The notes under the pieces are model-generated. The model saw only the letters and a list, made by a program, of their open reading frames with translations, did not search any database and was not told the DNA's origin. A program made the translations under genes and the position numbers. Shown here one piece after another: positions 1-7,257 of a DNA stretch of 10,220 bases; positions within the stretch are counted from its first letter, which is position 1, and the number at the start of each line of letters is the position of its first letter. This stretch comes from Prolixibacteraceae bacterium UBA6162 (lineage in GTDB: Bacteria > Bacteroidota > Bacteroidia > Bacteroidales > Prolixibacteraceae). The stretch spans positions 1 through 10,220 of the forward strand of contig DIUI01000101.1 of the NCBI GenBank assembly GCA_002428215.1, read 5' to 3'.

Positions 1-281
1 GAGGTTTCGAGCTCGGTCAAAAATTCACGCCCCTGGGCAGTGAGTTCATAGTATTTCCGCGGGGGACCCTGCGTCGATTCCTCCCACCGGTAGGTCAGCA
101 AACCATCGTTTTTGAGACGGGTTAGCAGCGGATAAAGGGTTCCCTCCACAACGATCATCTTTCCCTCTTTTAGTTTTTGGATGATGTCGCTTGCGTAAAG
201 GGGCTTACCGTCGAGTACGAGTAAAATACAATACTCCAGTACGCCTTTCCGCATTTGCGCTTTGGTGTTTTCAATTTTCAT
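1..281 (-). CDS. PadR-family transcriptional regulator, C-terminus cut off by the window edge
   Basis: The 93 visible residues begin MKIENTKAQMRKGVLEYCIL and form a PadR-type winged-helix DNA-binding domain. The family signature is clear: a helical start, then VVEGTLYPLLTRL (about residues 44-56), which is the recognition-helix region, then the wing with GPPRKYYELTAQG (about 72-84). PadR proteins are usually dimeric repressors of about 100-190 residues that control neighbouring transport, stress or membrane genes and often their own gene. The target here cannot be told because the downstream gene lies outside the window. ATG at 279-281 is chosen because the KIENTKAQMRKG start is typical of Bacteroidota PadR proteins; the ATG at codon 10 would cut the first helix. 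It lies on the same strand as the TonB receptor gene but behind a strong terminator, so it is probably its own transcription unit. Confidence 0.93.
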   Translation of the reverse strand, partial: MKIENTKAQMRKGVLEYCILLVLDGKPLYASDIIQKLKEGKMIVVEGTLYPLLTRLKNDGLLTYRWEESTQGPPRKYYELTAQGREFLTELET

Positions 282-434
282 ATTGAGGATTTATTTGGTG
301 GCAGCCGGTAAAAGAGACGAATTCCCCGCACCGGTAAGCCCATTTTTGATAATTTGACGCAACAGCAACCTTTTGGTTACAAACAAGGAACTTTTTAAAA
401 ACGAATACCATCTTTTAACCTGTAGTATGCTATG

Positions 435-479
435 CAAATATAAATCATTTTTATAGTACATTGTTATGCATAGTACATT
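435..479 (-). promoter_or_regulatory. Candidate padR promoter with two direct repeats
   Basis: On the minus strand TATATTTG (442-435) matches the Bacteroidota -7 element TAnnTTTG. Just upstream are two perfect copies of AATGTACTAT (462-453 and 479-470), 17 bp apart start to start. No TTTG or TTG is present at the -33 distance, as might be expected of a weak or regulated promoter. The predicted transcript would have a leader of roughly 145 nt before the padR ATG. Because PadR proteins commonly bind their own promoters and the repeats occupy the expected -33 zone, they are a reasonable operator candidate. Both promoter and operator are inferred from sequence alone. Confidence 0.4.
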
Positions 480-564
480 TTATTTTAAAAATTAATTTAA
501 AAATCAGTCTGATTGGGGCTACAATCCACTTGCTGGTTTGAAGATTTACAAATTATCAGCAAAA

Positions 565-590
565 AAAAAGGAGCCCGAAGGCTCCTTTTT
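565..590 (-). terminator. Intrinsic terminator of the TonB receptor gene, UUCG tetraloop
   Basis: Read on the minus strand, GGAGCC (585-580) pairs perfectly with GGCTCC (575-570) around a TTCG loop closed by a C-G pair, which is the extra-stable cUUCGg tetraloop. Nine T residues (569-561) follow, and five A residues precede the stem and can extend it. The hairpin begins about 20 nt after the receptor stop codon at 607-609. Read on the plus strand it would have a CGAA loop and five T residues, so it could in principle act in both directions, although no plus-strand gene precedes it here. Confidence 0.93.
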
Positions 591-606
591 CTGTAGTAAG
601 AATTGA

Positions 607-3600
607 TTAATTAAAAATGTATCGAATACCAAACTGCATTGAGTAGGTAGATCCATAACCGATATTGTCGCGGAAGGTTTCCTTGAGCATCTGGTTGTTA
701 TATGGATTTAGTCGGTAGGTTGGTTTAACACTGCCACCGGCAACTACGTTGTTTTGGTTGGTTGGAGTAAGGATGTTGTTCTGATTCCAGAGATAGGCTT
801 TACCCCAATCACTATTCACGAGGTTGGCAGCATTCAAAATGTCGAGGCTAAGCTGAATAGTGTTGCGTTTTCCGCCAACATTGATGTAGAAGTCCTGGAG
901 TAATTTTACGTCAAAGCGATTGGTCCAAGGCAGCATTGCGCCATTACGCTCTGCGTACTGACCTTTACGGGTTTTGAGGTACTTATCCTGTTCGATGTAG
1001 GCAAAAAAGGATGCGCTTTGTTCAGCAGCAGTCCAAACTACACCGTTAACTGTCTGATTTACGAAAACAATTTCAGACGGATCTTTAGGTACATAGATCA
1101 GGTTGTTTGAACCTGCTCCGTCACGAACGATGTTGGCAGAGTATACATAAGAATAACGTCCTTGATTTCCTCCGTCATAGAATAGAGAAATAGCGGTTCC
1201 CATCGATTTCAGATAGTCAACACGATAAGTAAGTGACCCAATAACTTTATGGGGAATAACATAGCTAGCATAGCTAAGCTCGGGACTATTGGCTCCATTA
1301 ACATTGGCATTACCATTCCAGGCAGAGGCAGCCTGGTCTCCGGCTCCGTCAACAAGGTTTTTGGCTTCGCTTCTGGTATAGGCAACCATGGCAGAGAAAT
1401 TGCGATCAAATTCCTTTTCAAGTTTGGCGGTCAGTGAGTAATAATGACCTCCCTTTTGGTTTTCAAGCACAATAGGAGAAACACCTGTGCCGGTTCCATT
1501 CGTAGTAATTAAACCACCGGATTGCAGCTGATAATATTTTGCAGCGTTGGCAGAAGGATATATGGTACGTGTATCTGGATAGCCTGCAACATTCATTGCG
1601 GCTTCGCCTTTCAGACCCCTGTTAACAAAGAATGCAGTATTGAAATCTTTGTTGTAAATTCCCTCAAGAGTACCCCTGATGTTGCCCGGAAGGGTTGCAT
1701 CGAGAGCAAGACTGCTTTTCCATGATTGTGGCAGTTTGAAGTCGTTGTCGATAATGGTAAAAGTACCGGGGACAATGGTGCCAACTGCAGGTTGAGAAGC
1801 AGGATAGTACGCGTCAATTTCTGGTTTAAACGGACCCGGAACATTGGCTCCTGAATAGGTCTGAGTGGTTTGGATCATACCTGCATCACCGACCTGTCCA
1901 ACAATCCATACAAACGGGATGCGACCACTAAATACACCCGATCCACCGCGCAATACAAGTGAACGATCGCCGTTGATATCGTAATTGAATCCAAGGCGGG
2001 GAGCCAACAATAATCTGGATTTTGGCAGGGTTGCGGTATCATATTTCTTGTCACCGAACGTTAACCCTGCTACAATAGGATGACCATCAACCGGCTGACT
2101 GTAAGTTGGCAAATCAACCCTGAATCCGGCAGTAGCTTTCAAACGATTACTGAAAGAGATTTCATCCTGAATATAGGCAGTGTATTGTCCAAAGTTGAAT
2201 CTTGGGAATGCCTGTGCATAGCCTGGAGTATTGGAGAACGTGATACCATAGTTGCGTGGCAAACCACCATTCACAAATGCATCCCATGAATCAAACACAT
2301 AAAAGCTTGATCCAAAACGCATAAATCCGTTTTTGGTTTCATTGTGCTCATACTGTATACCTGCTGTAAAACTGTTTTTACCGGCTGTCCAGGAGATATC
2401 ATCGCTAATCGTAATGGTTTTAACCTCACGAAGGTTTCCATATGAAAAAAGTTCTGTTCCGAATGAGGTAAAAACCCTGTTGTCTTTCAGAATATCAACA
2501 AACGGGAAAGTTTTGCCACCGGTAGTTCTTGGCTCATCCTGGAAAGAATAGGTAAACCTCAATTTATTGGCAAATTTACCGCCAGCCAGGCTGGAGTTTA
2601 ACTCAGAAGCAACCGAGCTGAAGTTTCTTTCCTGGAAATAACCACTGTTCTTAAACCACATGGCGTCCATAGCCTGGCGAGTTCCGGTATAGAGAGAGGA
2701 GAAGGGAGAAAATGAAGTACTTGGATTCGACGGATCCTTGCTCATCATATAACTGTATCGAATATTGAATCGATGGTTTTGATTGATGTTCCAGTCGATA
2801 CGACCCAATAATTTGCGTCCCGGGCTTTCGAAAGAATAACCCTGATAAGGGCCAGTCTCATAACCATACGTGTCGAGGAGATATTTGCTGATCATCTCAA
2901 GTTCAGATTCAGAAGGACGCGCAATATTGTTGGCGTAATCTGCCGGTTTCGATGGTGTTGATGCTACCCTTGAAGGACCGGGAACCATGCTGTTTTCGGT
3001 TTCTAAGCTCAAGAAAAAGAATAGCTTGTTTTCAATGATAGGGCCACCAAGCCTTACGCCATACATTTCGTAGCTGGAAGGATTCCTGTCGAAGGTATTC
3101 TCGCCTACCTTATTGCCCTTGTATTTTTCGTTCTGCATGTATGTATACACCGAACCGGTAAATTCATTACCTCCGGAACGGGTAACTGCGTTTACAGAAG
3201 CTCCAATAAAACCGCTCTGACGAACATCGAACGGAGTAATATTTACAGAAATCTGATCGAGAGCATCAAGCGAAATGGGAGCACCATTTCCAGGAAGGTT
3301 GGTACCAATACCAAACGCATTGTTGAACTGAGCACCATCAACCGTAATGTAATTTTGACGATAGTTTCCACCTCCGATGGTGTTTCCATTGGCCTGTGGT
3401 GTAAGCCGGGTGATGTCGTTGATGCTACGAGAAATAGTAGGCATAGCATTGATCTGTCGGTTATTAATGTTTACCGAAGCACCATTGCGTTCAGAGTTAA
3501 AAACTCCGGCACGGCTTCCAATAATAATCACTTCGTCAACGTCAACAGTACTTTCCTGAAGTTTAGCATCGAGTACATATAACTCACCCAGGTTTAGGTT

Positions 3601-3891
3601 GATATCCGTGTAGGAGTTGGTTGAGAAACCAATAAATGAAACATCAACCTTATAAGGTCCGCCTGGGCGCATACCCTGAATATTGAACCTGCCTTCACTG
3701 TTGGTAATAGTGCCGTACTGAGTGCCCGATGGAAGGTGGACTGCAACAACGGTTGCTCCTGGCAGAAGCTCATTGCCTTGCGAATTAACACTTCCGGATA
3801 ACCCCGAAGTCGTTACCTGAGAGAATGCCGTTGTGATACTAAACAGCAGCATTACAATCATCGCTGATAGCTTTCTTACTTGTTTGTTCAT
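607..3891 (-). CDS. Oar-like TonB-dependent outer-membrane receptor
   Basis: This 1094-residue protein is an outer-membrane beta-barrel of the TonB-dependent receptor superfamily, closest in style to the Oar branch. It starts with a signal peptide (MNKQVRKLSA, a hydrophobic run, probable cleavage after TTAFS near residue 24). A carboxypeptidase-regulatory-like beta-sandwich follows at about 31-111, including LLPGATVVA and TNSEGRFNIQGM. Then come VDEVIIIGSR (about 117-126) and a plug domain to about 240, with NDITRLTPQANG and ITVDGAQFNNAFG. The rest is barrel, rich in alternating aromatic strands and ending YSMQFGIRYIFN. Such receptors import scarce nutrients using TonB-ExbBD energy; the substrate cannot be read from sequence, and no SusD-like partner gene adjoins it. 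The start at 3889-3891 is preferred over an in-frame TTG at 3919-3921, because that TTG lies inside the likely -7 promoter element and would lengthen the signal peptide unnaturally; ATG at 3901-3903 is also possible. Confidence 0.93.
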   Translation of the reverse strand: MNKQVRKLSAMIVMLLFSITTAFSQVTTSGLSGSVNSQGNELLPGATVVAVHLPSGTQYGTITNSEGRFNIQGMRPGGPYKVDVSFIGFSTNSYTDINLNLGELYVLDAKLQESTVDVDEVIIIGSRAGVFNSERNGASVNINNRQINAMPTISRSINDITRLTPQANGNTIGGGNYRQNYITVDGAQFNNAFGIGTNLPGNGAPISLDALDQISVNITPFDVRQSGFIGASVNAVTRSGGNEFTGSVYTYMQNEKYKGNKVGENTFDRNPSSYEMYGVRLGGPIIENKLFFFLSLETENSMVPGPSRVASTPSKPADYANNIARPSESELEMISKYLLDTYGYETGPYQGYSFESPGRKLLGRIDWNINQNHRFNIRYSYMMSKDPSNPSTSFSPFSSLYTGTRQAMDAMWFKNSGYFQERNFSSVASELNSSLAGGKFANKLRFTYSFQDEPRTTGGKTFPFVDILKDNRVFTSFGTELFSYGNLREVKTITISDDISWTAGKNSFTAGIQYEHNETKNGFMRFGSSFYVFDSWDAFVNGGLPRNYGITFSNTPGYAQAFPRFNFGQYTAYIQDEISFSNRLKATAGFRVDLPTYSQPVDGHPIVAGLTFGDKKYDTATLPKSRLLLAPRLGFNYDINGDRSLVLRGGSGVFSGRIPFVWIVGQVGDAGMIQTTQTYSGANVPGPFKPEIDAYYPASQPAVGTIVPGTFTIIDNDFKLPQSWKSSLALDATLPGNIRGTLEGIYNKDFNTAFFVNRGLKGEAAMNVAGYPDTRTIYPSANAAKYYQLQSGGLITTNGTGTGVSPIVLENQKGGHYYSLTAKLEKEFDRNFSAMVAYTRSEAKNLVDGAGDQAASAWNGNANVNGANSPELSYASYVIPHKVIGSLTYRVDYLKSMGTAISLFYDGGNQGRYSYVYSANIVRDGAGSNNLIYVPKDPSEIVFVNQTVNGVVWTAAEQSASFFAYIEQDKYLKTRKGQYAERNGAMLPWTNRFDVKLLQDFYINVGGKRNTIQLSLDILNAANLVNSDWGKAYLWNQNNILTPTNQNNVVAGGSVKPTYRLNPYNNQMLKETFRDNIGYGSTYSMQFGIRYIFN

Positions 3892-3918
3892 AGAATTTCC
3901 CATTTTAGAATTTGGTTG

Positions 3919-3926
3919 CAAATGTA
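3919..3926 (-). promoter_or_regulatory. Candidate -7 promoter element of the receptor gene
   Basis: On the minus strand TACATTTG is a perfect match to the Bacteroidota -7 consensus TAnnTTTG. Transcription would begin near 3915, giving a leader of about 24 nt before the ATG at 3891. No good TTTG or TTG lies at the -33 distance; the best is TTTA with an 18-bp spacer. The element therefore rests on one box and its position. Confidence 0.45.
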
Positions 3927-4129
3927 GTTTTTAGAAGTATGATTTAAATTATTTTAACATTATCTAATCCTAAATATTTTCTGACAAAATGTTAACTGAT
4001 TGTTATGCAGCACGATGTGTAGTGGCATTTCTGATGACAAAAAGTTAAATTATGTGTTTCGAAAGTGTCACTAAAATTAATGATTAATAAAAAACGAATG
4101 GGGCGTTTGTGCTGGCCATTAACGACAAC

Positions 4130-4149
4130 TTATCAACAAGTTATCAAGA
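4130..4149 (+). repeat. Pair of DnaA-box-like direct repeats upstream of rbfA
   Basis: TTATCAACA (4130-4138) and TTATCAAGA (4141-4149) share TTATCAA and are 11 bp apart, about one helical turn, so they would face the same side of the DNA. The first differs by one base from the DnaA box TTATCCACA and the second by two. They end about 21 bp before the -33 element of the rbfA promoter. The repeat is seen directly; a regulator binding there is inference. Confidence 0.4.
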
Positions 4150-4170
4150 GTTTGGCGGTTAATTTCTGTC

Positions 4171-4198
4171 TTGTATTGCATTAAAAAACGTACTTTTG
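4171..4198 (+). promoter_or_regulatory. Promoter of the rbfA transcription unit
   Basis: TTG (4171-4173), a 17-bp spacer and TACTTTTG (4191-4198) match the flavobacterial-type consensus TTG-N17-23-TAnnTTTG at every defined base. Transcription would start near 4202, leaving a leader of about 74 nt before the rbfA ATG. This is the best promoter match in the window. Confidence 0.65.
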
Positions 4199-4275
4199 TT
4201 TTCATAAATTATCGATTCGTAAGGTCTCCTGCCATCTCATTGTGATCAAGGACGCCTTGCAACAAAAAAATCTAC

Positions 4276-4620
4276 ATGGAAAATTTTACAACCCGTCAAA
4301 ATAAAGTATCGCGTCTCATTCAGAAAGAACTAGCCGAAGTCTTTCTCAAAGAATTCCGTTCAGCATTTTCAGGGGTGTTGCTAAGTGTTACCACCGTAAG
4401 GATTACCGCCGACCTCTCACTTGCCAGATGCTACCTGAGCGTATACCCTACCGACAAAGCCACCGAGGTGCTTGAGAAAGTACGTGGATTGTACAAACCC
4501 ATTCGCGGAATCATTGGCAATAAGGTCTCAAAACAGATTCGAATTGTGCCCGAATTGGAGTTCTTTATCGACGACAGCCTCGACTATATCGACAAAATTG
4601 ACCAGTTGCTTAAAAGTTAG
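4276..4620 (+). CDS. rbfA: 30S ribosome-binding factor RbfA
   Basis: RbfA is a small KH-fold protein that binds the immature 30S ribosomal subunit near the 5' end of 16S rRNA and helps its late maturation, especially during cold growth. The 114-residue length is normal for the family. The N-terminal helix region has RQNKVSRLIQKELAEVF (residues 7-23), followed by the family pattern VTTVRITADLSLARCYLSVY (38-57) and the C-terminal block KQIRIVPELEFFIDDSLDY (86-104). ATG at 4276 is preceded by an A-rich tract (CAACAAAAAAATCTAC) without a Shine-Dalgarno match, as is common in Bacteroidota. It is followed after 8 bp by the permease gene, an adjacency that I recall as frequent in this phylum. A second ribosome-maturation gene, rsgA, lies downstream on the same strand. 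Confidence 0.96.
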   Translation: MENFTTRQNKVSRLIQKELAEVFLKEFRSAFSGVLLSVTTVRITADLSLARCYLSVYPTDKATEVLEKVRGLYKPIRGIIGNKVSKQIRIVPELEFFIDDSLDYIDKIDQLLKS

Positions 4621-4628
4621 TTTCCACC

Positions 4629-5849
4629 TTGAATCTGCCACTGTTTATAGCCCGCAGGTATCTGATTTCTAAAAAGAAACAGAACATTATTAACCTTATA
4701 TCGGCCATATCGGCTCTGGGGGTAGCCACCGGAACATTTGCCCTCGTGGTGGTAATGTCGGTTTTTAACGGATTTAACCACCTTATCGAATCCTATCTCA
4801 GTGAGCTCGATCCAGATCTAAAAATCACATCATCCGAAGGAAAACGTTTTGATCCTCAAACAGTTACCAATGCGCTGCTTTCAAACAACAACATATTCGC
4901 CTTCTCTGAAGTAATAGAAGAGAATGCCTTGCTGAAATATGGCGAACGCCAGTTTATCGCGACCGTAAAAGGAGTTCCGCCCCAGTTTGCCGAAGTTACC
5001 GGCATCAATGATCTAATGTTGTTTGGCGATTTTATGTTAAACGACCGGGGGGTGTTTTATGCCGTACCCGGACAAGGCGTCGCGGCACAGCTTGGTATCG
5101 GATACGACCTCTCCTCCCCGATCCACATTTATGTCCCTAAACCGGGAGGGCGACCTGCATTGACCCCCGGAGGCGGACTCAACCATGATTATATTTATGC
5201 TTCAGGGATATTTGCTCTGCTCGAAGAGGTAGATGCCCAGTTGGTATTGGTTCCGCTTGCGTTTGCCTCGCGGCTGTTCGACACAGGAAACGAGGTGAGT
5301 GCCATTGAACTCAAGATTCACGCATCGGCAAAAGTGCAAAAGGTTCAGAAAATGTTGCAGCAAGAACTTGGGGATGCCTACGAAGTTAAAAATAAGTATC
5401 AGCAACACGATATGTTGTATAAAACCATGAAATCGGAAAAATGGGCTACCTACCTGATTTTAATATTTATTCTGATGGTCGCCTCGTTTAACATTTTGGG
5501 AAGTTTGTCGATGCTTATCATTGATAAAAAGAGCGATATCGCCATTCTGCGCAGTATGGGCGCCAACTCACAGCTCATTCATACGATATTTTTAATAGAA
5601 GGATGGCTTATTTCGCTGGTGGGCATAGTTATCGGTGTCGCAGCGGGTGTTACCATAAGTTTGCTTCAGATACAGTTTGGCTGGATTACACTGCCCGGAA
5701 GCGGATCTTTTGTAGTATCGGCCTACCCCGTTAAAATTGTAGCAAGCGATCTTCTAATGATATTCGGTGCGGTATCACTGATTGGTTTTTTGGCTTCATG
5801 GTACCCGGTGAGGTTTATCGCAGCCATTGGAACGGATCAAAACCAATAA
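4629..5849 (+). CDS. LolC/LolE-type ABC transporter permease (FtsX-like, MacB-like periplasmic domain)
   Basis: This 406-residue inner-membrane protein has the four-segment layout of lipoprotein-releasing permeases: one membrane segment near residues 21-48, a large periplasmic domain (about 49-270), then three segments near 272-297, 318-347 and 369-393 that make up the FtsX domain. The opening NLPLFIARRYLISKKKQNII, the segment VVMSVFNGF (41-49) and the cytoplasmic KKSDIAILRSMGA (300-312), which would contact the ATPase, are typical of LolC/LolE. The family passes lipoproteins from the inner membrane to the Lol carrier, although its client here is not proven. No LolD-like ATPase gene is next to it, so the ATPase must be encoded elsewhere. 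The start is a TTG (4629-4631); no ATG precedes the conserved opening, and the next in-frame ATG falls inside the first membrane segment. It is probably co-transcribed with rbfA. Confidence 0.9.
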   Translation: MNLPLFIARRYLISKKKQNIINLISAISALGVATGTFALVVVMSVFNGFNHLIESYLSELDPDLKITSSEGKRFDPQTVTNALLSNNNIFAFSEVIEENALLKYGERQFIATVKGVPPQFAEVTGINDLMLFGDFMLNDRGVFYAVPGQGVAAQLGIGYDLSSPIHIYVPKPGGRPALTPGGGLNHDYIYASGIFALLEEVDAQLVLVPLAFASRLFDTGNEVSAIELKIHASAKVQKVQKMLQQELGDAYEVKNKYQQHDMLYKTMKSEKWATYLILIFILMVASFNILGSLSMLIIDKKSDIAILRSMGANSQLIHTIFLIEGWLISLVGIVIGVAAGVTISLLQIQFGWITLPGSGSFVVSAYPVKIVASDLLMIFGAVSLIGFLASWYPVRFIAAIGTDQNQ

Positions 5850-6216
5850 TTAAAAATCGAGATCCCGGTTTAAATGCCCAAAGCCCTTTTACTACAACGA
5901 AACCAGCCCTCATTTATATGATAAAAGTGTGCAATCGTTTCCAATTATCTTCTTACTTTTCGTTGGTTATTAAGCAGACTTATTCCCGGATTTCGTTAAG
6001 AAAAAATGGACCAAAACCTGCCTTCGTCAGGGTATTAAATAACCAACTTACCGGAGGTTGCATCGCAAAAGGGAACTGGCAGCTTTTTGGTAATTTGCCC
6101 CTTCGGCTTCAGCAGTTGGAAAAAGTTATGGCTCCTGATGCTGGTTTCCGTATGCGGGCGCTAAGGTTTGGATAAAGTTCAGGTAGTGTATAATGTATAA
6201 TTGATCAAAAAGTCAC
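5850..6216. other. Intergenic region between the permease gene and tdh
   Basis: This 367-bp gap holds no gene that I can support. An open frame that overlaps the permease end continues to 6175; the part starting at ATG 5918-5920 would encode 85 residues (MIKVCNRFQLSSYF, ending FRMRALRFG), with no recognised domain, no signal and no promoter or ribosome-binding site. Just before tdh, TGTATAA is repeated in tandem (6187-6200), giving TATAATTG (6196-6203), one base off the TAnnTTTG element; the nearest upstream TTTG (6167-6170) is 25 bp away, longer than usual. It may be a weak tdh promoter. No terminator with a clear T-tract is visible after the permease gene. Confidence 0.5.
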
Positions 6217-7245
6217 ATGAAAGCATTGGTTAAGCGCAAACCCGAAAAAGGCATCTGGATGGAGGAAGTCGCTATGCCCGTAGTTGGCCCCAACGATGTA
6301 TTAATAAAAATAGGCAAATCGGCCATATGTGGAACCGATCTGCATATCTACAAGTGGGACGAATGGGCACAGCAGGCGATTAAAACACCGGTGATTATTG
6401 GTCATGAATATATGGGCCATGTGGTAGAAATCGGCGAAGAGGTACAAGGTGTAAATATTGGTGAAAGGGTAACCGTTGAAGGTCATATTGCATGCGGATA
6501 TTGCAGAAACTGCAGACGCGGACGCCAACATATTTGCGACAATACCGTTGGCATAGGCGTAAGCCGCGACGGCGGTTTTGCCGAATATCTTGCAGTTCCT
6601 GCCAAAAATGTGCTCCACATCGATAAGCGGATTCCCGATGAAATTGTTTCGATTATGGACCCACTGGGCAATGCCACCCATACAGCATTATCCTTCCCGC
6701 TTCTGGGCGAGGACGTACTAATAACCGGTATTGGCGGGCCCATTGGAGCAATGGCTACCGCCATCTGTAAATTTGCAGGGGCACGCAACGTGGTGGGTAC
6801 CGACCTTAGTCCGTACCGCCGGAAATTGGCCGAAAAAATGGGTGCTACCCTGGTAATCGACCCTACAAAAGACAACCTTAAAACCCAAATGGAAACGTTG
6901 CATATGGTAGGAGGCTTCGATGTTGGACTCGAATGCAGCGGATCGCCGGCTGCCTTCAACGATATGGTGAACAACATGTACAATGGTGGGAAAATCAGCT
7001 TGCTCGGATTGCTTCCAAATTCCACTCAAATTAACTGGAGTAAATTGATTTTCAAAGGATTAACACTTAAAGGCATATACGGTCGCGAGATGTATGAAAC
7101 CTGGTATCAGATGGAAATGATGCTTCTTTCAGGACTCGACATTTCGGGAGTAATTACCCACCGATTTGATGCCGATGACTACGAAAAGGCGTTTGCCATT
7201 ATTGAAGAAGGAAATTGTGGTAAAATAATTTTAAACTGGGAATAA
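6217..7245 (+). CDS. tdh: L-threonine 3-dehydrogenase, zinc-dependent
   Basis: Tdh oxidises L-threonine with NAD+ to 2-amino-3-ketobutyrate, which Kbl then cleaves to glycine and acetyl-CoA; kbl is not in the window. The 342-residue protein follows the medium-chain dehydrogenase layout and aligns by eye along its whole length with Escherichia coli Tdh. Catalytic zinc ligands are Cys38, His63 and Glu64 (in AICGTD and GHEY), and structural zinc ligands are Cys93, Cys96, Cys99 and Cys107, at the same numbers as in the E. coli enzyme. Other family blocks include DPLGNATHTALSF (148-160), GFDVGLECSGSPAAF and FKGLTLKGIYGREM. The nucleotide-binding loop reads GIGGPIG (171-177) where the E. coli protein has GAGPIG, so one glycine is inserted. 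rsgA starts 12 bp after the stop codon. Confidence 0.95.
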   Translation: MKALVKRKPEKGIWMEEVAMPVVGPNDVLIKIGKSAICGTDLHIYKWDEWAQQAIKTPVIIGHEYMGHVVEIGEEVQGVNIGERVTVEGHIACGYCRNCRRGRQHICDNTVGIGVSRDGGFAEYLAVPAKNVLHIDKRIPDEIVSIMDPLGNATHTALSFPLLGEDVLITGIGGPIGAMATAICKFAGARNVVGTDLSPYRRKLAEKMGATLVIDPTKDNLKTQMETLHMVGGFDVGLECSGSPAAFNDMVNNMYNGGKISLLGLLPNSTQINWSKLIFKGLTLKGIYGREMYETWYQMEMMLLSGLDISGVITHRFDADDYEKAFAIIEEGNCGKIILNWE

Positions 7246-7257
7246 AAAAGAAAAGCA

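Larger units (their letters stand above)
282..606. other. Intergenic region between padR and the receptor gene
   Basis: This AT-rich stretch has no credible open reading frame. It contains the padR leader (282 to about 430), the candidate padR promoter with direct repeats (435-479), and the receptor-gene terminator (565-590). Within the leader, AACC-TTTT-GGTT near 367-378 can form only a weak 4-bp hairpin, and the heptamer CCGGTAA occurs twice (from about 305 and 332). I see no riboswitch-like architecture. Confidence 0.6.
3892..4275. other. Divergent intergenic region between the receptor gene and rbfA
   Basis: This 384-bp AT-rich stretch separates two divergently read genes. It holds the receptor -7 element (3919-3926), a pair of TTATCAA repeats (4130-4149) and the rbfA promoter (4171-4198). 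A small hairpin, CAAGG-ACG-CCTTG (4247-4259), lies in the rbfA leader 16 bp before the start codon; it is short, and its role, if any, is unknown. I see no coding sequence and no structured RNA in 3927-4129. Confidence 0.6.

Noticed and set aside
607..3921. Receptor as a SusC-type protein of a polysaccharide utilisation locus
   Set aside because: No SusD-like, glycoside hydrolase or sensor genes adjoin it, and the plug and N-terminal style fit the Oar-like branch better.
6483..7025. A 180-codon minus-strand open frame opposite tdh
   Set aside because: It lies wholly inside the strongly recognisable tdh gene, and its predicted protein has no family features; it is a shadow of tdh codon structure.
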